Shown here one piece after another: positions 34,912 through 38,626 of a stretch of 38,626 nt of DNA. The DNA comes from Deltaproteobacteria bacterium. GTDB lineage: Bacteria; Myxococcota_A; UBA9160; UBA4427. The notes beneath the pieces were generated by a model. It was not told the origin of the DNA and ran no database searches. It saw nothing but the letters and a program-made list of their open reading frames with translations. Every line of letters starts with the position of its first letter. The stretch's first letter is position 1. The position numbers were made by a program, and so were the translations under genes. Location: positions 1 through 38,626 of the forward strand of contig PAQX01000060.1 in assembly GCA_002709835.1 (NCBI GenBank), read 5' to 3'.

Positions 34912-36270
34912 ATGGCACCGCCTCCCGCGTCTGCAGTCGCCGATTCGATGACGGCACCGGCTGCACCCAGGGATTCACAGACCAACATCGACATCATGGC
35001 GGTCACGAAGGGCTTTCACTGGCCCTGGCTGATCGGCCTGATCATCGCCGTCACGGGCGTGGGTGTCGCGGCGGGTACGCTGGTGTATCAGACCTACGTC
35101 GGGCTCGGGATCGCCGGCTACCAGGCGCCGGTCTTCTGGGGCGTATACATCATCACGTTCGTCTTCTGGATCGGCATCGGCCACGCCGGCACGCTGATTT
35201 CGGCGATCCTCTTCCTCTTTCGAGCGAAGTGGCGGAACGCGATCAACCGCGGCGCTGAGGCGATGACGGTCTTCGCGGTCCTTACCGCGGCCCTCTTTCC
35301 GCTGATCCACATCGGGCGCCTCTGGAAGTTCTACTTCCTCCTGCCCTACCCGAATCAGCGGTACCTGTGGGTCAACTTCAAGAGCCCGCTCCTTTGGGAC
35401 GTCTTCGCGGTCAACACGTATCTGACGATCTCGCTGCTCTTCTTCCTCGTCGGACTCATTCCCGATATCGCGATCGCCCGCGACCGCGCCGTCGGATGGA
35501 AGAAGGCGGTCTACACCGTCCTCGCCGGTGGTTGGCAGGGCACGGGCAAGCAGTGGAAGGCGCACAACCGCACGGTGCTCCACCTCTCGGGGATCGCGAC
35601 CCCGCTGGTCCTCTCGGTCCACTCGATCGTTTCCTGGGACTTCGCGATGTCGATCGTCCCGGGCTGGCACGCCACGATCTTCGCCCCCTACTTCGTCGCG
35701 GGCGCGATCTTCGGCGGCTTCGCCATGGTGATCAACGTGATGATCCCGGTCCGCCGGATCTTCAAGCTCGAGCGGTACATCACGGACTACCACTTCGAGA
35801 ACATGTCGCGGTTCATCCTCTTTACGAGTCTGATCTGCGGCTACGCCTACGGCGCTGAGTACTTCATCGCCTGGTACTCCGGTGTCGAGTTCGAGCAGAC
35901 CTCGTTTTGGCTGCGCGCATTCGGCCCCTACTGGTTCTCGACCTGGTGCATGATCATCTTCAACGTGGTGATGCCCCAGTTCCTCTGGATCAAGAAGCTA
36001 CGGACGAACCTGCCCTTCCTGTTCGTCCTCTGCTTCTTCATCAACCTGGGCATGTGGTTCGAGCGATACGTGATCATCATCACGTCGCTTTCCCGCGAAT
36101 ACATCCCGGCGGCTTGGGGCCTCTACATCCCCAGCACGACCGAGCTGATCGTCCTCACGGGCAGCTTCTGCTGGTTCAGCATGTTCTTCCTGCTCTTCCT
36201 GAAGATGTTCCCGATCATCGCGATCGCCGAGGTCAAGGAACTCGAGATCCACGACAAGGAGCACCACTGA
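34912..36270 (+). CDS. actC: Alternative complex III subunit ActC (NrfD-type quinol-binding membrane subunit)
   Basis: ActC is a polytopic NrfD/PsrC-family membrane protein of 452 residues that forms a quinol site next to the ActB Fe-S domain. About ten hydrophobic helices are visible, beginning with WPWLIGLIIAVTGVGVAAGT (about 37-56) and then FWGVYIITFVFWIGIGHAGT. Conserved features include GHAGTLISAILFLFRAKWR, LHLSGIATPLVLSVHSIVSWDFA and the aromatic PGWHATIFAPYFVAGAIF. A cytoplasmic His-rich C-terminus (EIHDKEHH) ends the protein. ATG 34912 is preceded by GGAGG; the ActB stop is at 34908-34910, so translation is nearly coupled. ActF downstream is its paralogue. Confidence 0.95.
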   Translation: MAPPPASAVADSMTAPAAPRDSQTNIDIMAVTKGFHWPWLIGLIIAVTGVGVAAGTLVYQTYVGLGIAGYQAPVFWGVYIITFVFWIGIGHAGTLISAILFLFRAKWRNAINRGAEAMTVFAVLTAALFPLIHIGRLWKFYFLLPYPNQRYLWVNFKSPLLWDVFAVNTYLTISLLFFLVGLIPDIAIARDRAVGWKKAVYTVLAGGWQGTGKQWKAHNRTVLHLSGIATPLVLSVHSIVSWDFAMSIVPGWHATIFAPYFVAGAIFGGFAMVINVMIPVRRIFKLERYITDYHFENMSRFILFTSLICGYAYGAEYFIAWYSGVEFEQTSFWLRAFGPYWFSTWCMIIFNVVMPQFLWIKKLRTNLPFLFVLCFFINLGMWFERYVIIITSLSREYIPAAWGLYIPSTTELIVLTGSFCWFSMFFLLFLKMFPIIAIAEVKELEIHDKEHH

Positions 36271-36271
36271 G

Positions 36272-36772
36272 ATGCCGACTCTCGTTAGCGTCTACGACCT
36301 GGTGTCGGATACGTCGAATGCCGTCCGCAGCCTCAAGGCTCGTGGCTTCGATGACCTGACCACCTACTCCCCGGCGCCCTTTCCGGAACTCGAAGAAGCA
36401 GAAGATCCCCGTCCGTCCAACGTCCGGATATTCACACTGCTCGGTGGCCTCGTCGGCGTCGTGACCGGCTTCGGCATCCAGATCTGGATGTCGATGGACT
36501 GGCCGCTCAAGATCGCCGGCAAGAACTACGCCGCCATCCCGCCCATGTGGATCATCGGCTTCGAGCTGACGATTCTCTTCGGCGGCGTCCTGACCGTGCT
36601 GGCGCTCTTCGCGCTCGGCGGTCTCTATCCCCGCCCGCTCGACAAGCACTACAGCCCCCGATTCTCGGCCGAAGAGTTCGGCGTCGTCGTCGAATGCGAC
36701 GAGCGCGACGTGGCCGAGGTGGAAGCCGTCATGCGCGGCAACGGGGCCAAGGAGGTTTCTCTCCATGCGTAG
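36272..36772 (+). CDS. actD: Alternative complex III subunit ActD (DUF3341)
   Basis: ActD is a small ACIII membrane subunit (166 residues) with a cytoplasmic N-terminal alpha/beta part. That part contains VYDLVSDTSNAVRSLKARGF (about 8-27) and a Pro/Glu-rich loop. Two membrane helices follow: about 51-74 (VRIFTLLGGLVGVVTGFGIQIW), and about 92-115 (IIGFELTILFGGVLTVLALFALGG). The C-terminal tail contains HYSPRFSAEEFGVVVEC, typical of DUF3341. It binds no cofactor and is thought to stabilise ActC and ActF. It starts one base after the actC stop; its stop overlaps actE by eight bases. Confidence 0.92.
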   Translation: MPTLVSVYDLVSDTSNAVRSLKARGFDDLTTYSPAPFPELEEAEDPRPSNVRIFTLLGGLVGVVTGFGIQIWMSMDWPLKIAGKNYAAIPPMWIIGFELTILFGGVLTVLALFALGGLYPRPLDKHYSPRFSAEEFGVVVECDERDVAEVEAVMRGNGAKEVSLHA

Positions 36773-37379
36773 CGCGATCGCTACCCCCACTCCTCTCCGC
36801 GGCAGCCACAAGGTGGAACGCCGCGTGATGATGGGCGTGATGTGCTTCTTCTTCCTGACGCAGGTCGGCTGCTGGGAGCAGGTCTCCGAAGAGTGGTTTC
36901 CGCAGATGAAGTGGCAGCCCGCGATTCAGGCCTTCGAGCAGAACCAGTACGACCACCAGGTCCAGTTGACGGCCCTCATGCCGCCGGAAGGTACCCTCCC
37001 GGTCGGATGGGGAAGCGTCCCGGATCTTCAGTCGATGTCCTTCGGCGAGCAGGACGCGGTTCCGAACCCGAACGCGGCGACCTTCGAGTCCCTCGCGCGG
37101 GGTAAGGAATACTTCGACGTGAACTGTGCCGCATGCCACGGCCCGACTGGCGGTGGCAACGGCCCGATCGCCGCACCGAACGGTCCGATCCAGGGCGTTC
37201 TGCCGATCGGTCCGGGTTCGCCGCTGGGCTTCAGCCTCGCGCCGGGCCTCTCGGACGGCCACATCTACACCACGATCTCCCTCGGCCGCGGCCGAATGCC
37301 GAGCTACCGCCGGATCCCGCCGGACGCTCGCTGGGACGTCGTCAACTACATCCGCGACCTCAACGGTCAGGGAGGTTGA
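36765..37379 (+). CDS. actE: Alternative complex III subunit ActE, monohaem cytochrome c lipoprotein
   Basis: ActE is the monohaem cytochrome c subunit of ACIII (204 residues), probably the exit point for electrons to the oxidase. A hydrophobic segment (about 22-36, MMGVMCFFFLTQVGC) ends in a lipobox-like QVGC, so Cys36 is probably lipidated. The haem site is CAACH (121-125), and the axial Met lies in LGRGRMPSYRR, the usual class I position. The C-terminal helix is RWDVVNYIRDLN. The ATG at 36765 has GGAGG nine bases upstream and overlaps actD. actF begins three bases after its stop. Confidence 0.92.
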   Translation: MRSAIATPTPLRGSHKVERRVMMGVMCFFFLTQVGCWEQVSEEWFPQMKWQPAIQAFEQNQYDHQVQLTALMPPEGTLPVGWGSVPDLQSMSFGEQDAVPNPNAATFESLARGKEYFDVNCAACHGPTGGGNGPIAAPNGPIQGVLPIGPGSPLGFSLAPGLSDGHIYTTISLGRGRMPSYRRIPPDARWDVVNYIRDLNGQGG

Positions 37380-37381
37380 TC

Positions 37382-38626
37382 GTGAGCGCTGTTGCAACCG
37401 CAGCCGAGCGCGCCAACCCGGGCGCTCTTCCCAAGCCGCTCTTCCAGGCCTGCCTCGCGGCGGTCGTGATCGGCATCGTCTCCTTCGTCGGAGGCGTTGC
37501 GTCGGATCCGCAGACCGCTTGGCTGTCCTTCCACGCGAACTTCATCTTCTTCACGATGATGTCGTGCGGGGGCCTCGTGCTGACCGCGATCTACTCGATC
37601 GTCGGTGCGCACTGGCCCGGGCCCTACCGCCGCTTCGCAGAGAGCCTGGCCGCCTTCATCCCGGTCGCCGCCGTCCTCGGCGTCGTCGGCATGTTCGGTG
37701 GTGAGTACATCTTCGATTGGCAGGCGAACGGCGCCATGCACGGCAAGGAAGCCTGGCTGAACACCACGCGCTTCTACGCGATGGACCTCGGCCTCCTCTT
37801 CCTGATGGCCTTCCTCTCGGTCGCGATGCTGAAGGCCTCGTCCCGTCCGAATCTCCGCAACCTGGCGGAGAACGGGGACGGCTTCGCCAAGCGCATGGCC
37901 GAGAGCTGGACGGCGGGCTGGAAGGGTGACGAAGAAGAGCGCGAGGCGGCCAAGCAGAAGACCGCTTTTATCGCTCCGTTCATCGGCCTCGTCTACGGCA
38001 TCGGCTTTGCCTTCTTCGCCTTCGACCAGGTCATGTCGATTGAGCAGGCGTGGTTCTCGAACCTCTTCGGCAACTTCGTATGCTGGGGCGGCATCCTCTC
38101 CGCGGTCGCTGCGTGCGCCGTGTCGGGTCTCCTTTCGAAGGACATGCCCGGCTTCGAAGGCGAGATCACGGAGAGCCGCATGCACGACATCGGCAAGATG
38201 ATGTTCGCCTTCTCGATCTTCTGGTTCTACCTCTTCTGGGCGCAGTATCTGGTCATCTACTACGGCAACCTGCCGGAGGAGACCTACTACCTGCGGGATC
38301 GCCTCGGCGACCAGTTCCTGATCGACAAGGGCTACTCCGCGGCGGCCTTCGCCAAGAGCTGGACCAATTGGGACTTCTCGTGGGCGCGCCTCCAGACCGG
38401 TTACGGCTGGATGGCGATGGCCACCTGGGCGTGCAACTGGGTCCTGCCCTTCTTCGTCCTCCTCGGGCAGCGCCCGAAGAAGACGCCGGTCATCGCGGGC
38501 ACGATCGCGAGCCTCCTGCTCCTCGGCCTCTGGCTCGAGCGCAACCTGCTCGTGTGGCCCTCGGTAGTGAAGGGCGACATGACGGCGCCCTTCGGCCTGA
38601 TTCAGTTCGGGATCGCCGCAGGCTTC
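37382..38626 (+). CDS. actF: Alternative complex III subunit ActF (NrfD-type membrane subunit), 3' end outside window
   Basis: ActF is the second NrfD-like membrane subunit, paralogous to ActC, with a proton-channel role proposed in studied ACIII. The GTG start at 37382 has GGAGG six bases upstream. The frame is open for 415 codons to the window end. Several membrane helices are visible, including LFQACLAAVVIGIVSFVGGV and FIFFTMMSCGGLVLTAIYSI. Charged loops carry ESWTAGWKGDEEEREAAKQ (about 177-195), and a membrane region reads FAFSIFWFYLFWAQYLVIYY, rich in aromatics like other ActF proteins. The last helix and C-terminus are probably just beyond the end. Downstream genes, often a cytochrome oxidase, cannot be seen. 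Confidence 0.93.
   Translation, partial: MSAVATAAERANPGALPKPLFQACLAAVVIGIVSFVGGVASDPQTAWLSFHANFIFFTMMSCGGLVLTAIYSIVGAHWPGPYRRFAESLAAFIPVAAVLGVVGMFGGEYIFDWQANGAMHGKEAWLNTTRFYAMDLGLLFLMAFLSVAMLKASSRPNLRNLAENGDGFAKRMAESWTAGWKGDEEEREAAKQKTAFIAPFIGLVYGIGFAFFAFDQVMSIEQAWFSNLFGNFVCWGGILSAVAACAVSGLLSKDMPGFEGEITESRMHDIGKMMFAFSIFWFYLFWAQYLVIYYGNLPEETYYLRDRLGDQFLIDKGYSAAAFAKSWTNWDFSWARLQTGYGWMAMATWACNWVLPFFVLLGQRPKKTPVIAGTIASLLLLGLWLERNLLVWPSVVKGDMTAPFGLIQFGIAAGF

Overview
This is a GC-rich (about two-thirds G+C by eye), densely packed bacterial chromosomal segment. Gene content points to an aerobic or facultative Gram-negative: RecBCD, lipoproteins with lipoboxes, and alternative complex III (ACIII) for quinol oxidation. 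RecBCD order, ACIII, paired acyl-CoA dehydrogenases, a PhyH oxygenase and a deltaproteobacterial-style chemoreceptor tail best fit a former-Deltaproteobacteria lineage (Myxococcota or relatives), possibly environmental. The lineage is an inference and was not tested by any search. No tRNA, rRNA, CRISPR array, insertion sequence or prophage was seen.

Layout. (a) 1-7840, plus: a 5'-truncated recC, then recB, recD and rsgA, each overlapping the next by 1-4 bases. (b) 7837-11868: rbgA (minus) meets rsgA in a shared CTAG stop. It is divergent from asnS (plus), which is followed on the minus strand by a small coiled-coil protein and a GT2 glycosyltransferase. (c) 12019-16479: an orphan chemoreceptor-tail fragment, a PHP-domain (DUF3604-like) lipoprotein lacking an obvious start codon, and divergently a rhomboid-fold membrane protein whose catalytic Ser and His both appear replaced. 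(d) 16552-22553, all minus: hisS, speA, xthA, a hotdog thioesterase and a PhyH-family dioxygenase. speA and xthA overlap and are probably translationally coupled. (e) 22830-27731: an FG-GAP lipoprotein behind a hairpin-rich leader, a convergent uridine-phosphorylase-like gene, a two-component pair and a PAC2-family gene. (f) 27829-30461, minus: a Trm112-like protein and two tandem acyl-CoA dehydrogenases. (g) 31047-38626, plus: actA-actF of ACIII, actF running off the window end.

How the genes work together. RecB, RecC and RecD process double-strand breaks; RsgA and RbgA both serve ribosome assembly and lie tail to tail. The act genes build a quinol:electron-acceptor oxidoreductase: ActA (five haem c), ActB (fused B1/B2 with Fe-S clusters), ActC and ActF (NrfD-type quinol-binding membrane subunits), ActD (membrane tether) and ActE (monohaem c). 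It would take the place of cytochrome bc1. The acyl-CoA dehydrogenase pair, thioesterase and PhyH point to lipid or acyl-CoA metabolism.

No wholly new multi-gene system is obvious. The most unusual items are the apparently catalytically dead rhomboid with a long soluble tail, divergently paired with the PHP lipoprotein; the complete N-terminal Fe-S cysteine motif in ActB; the broken start of recC; and the structured leader of the FG-GAP lipoprotein.
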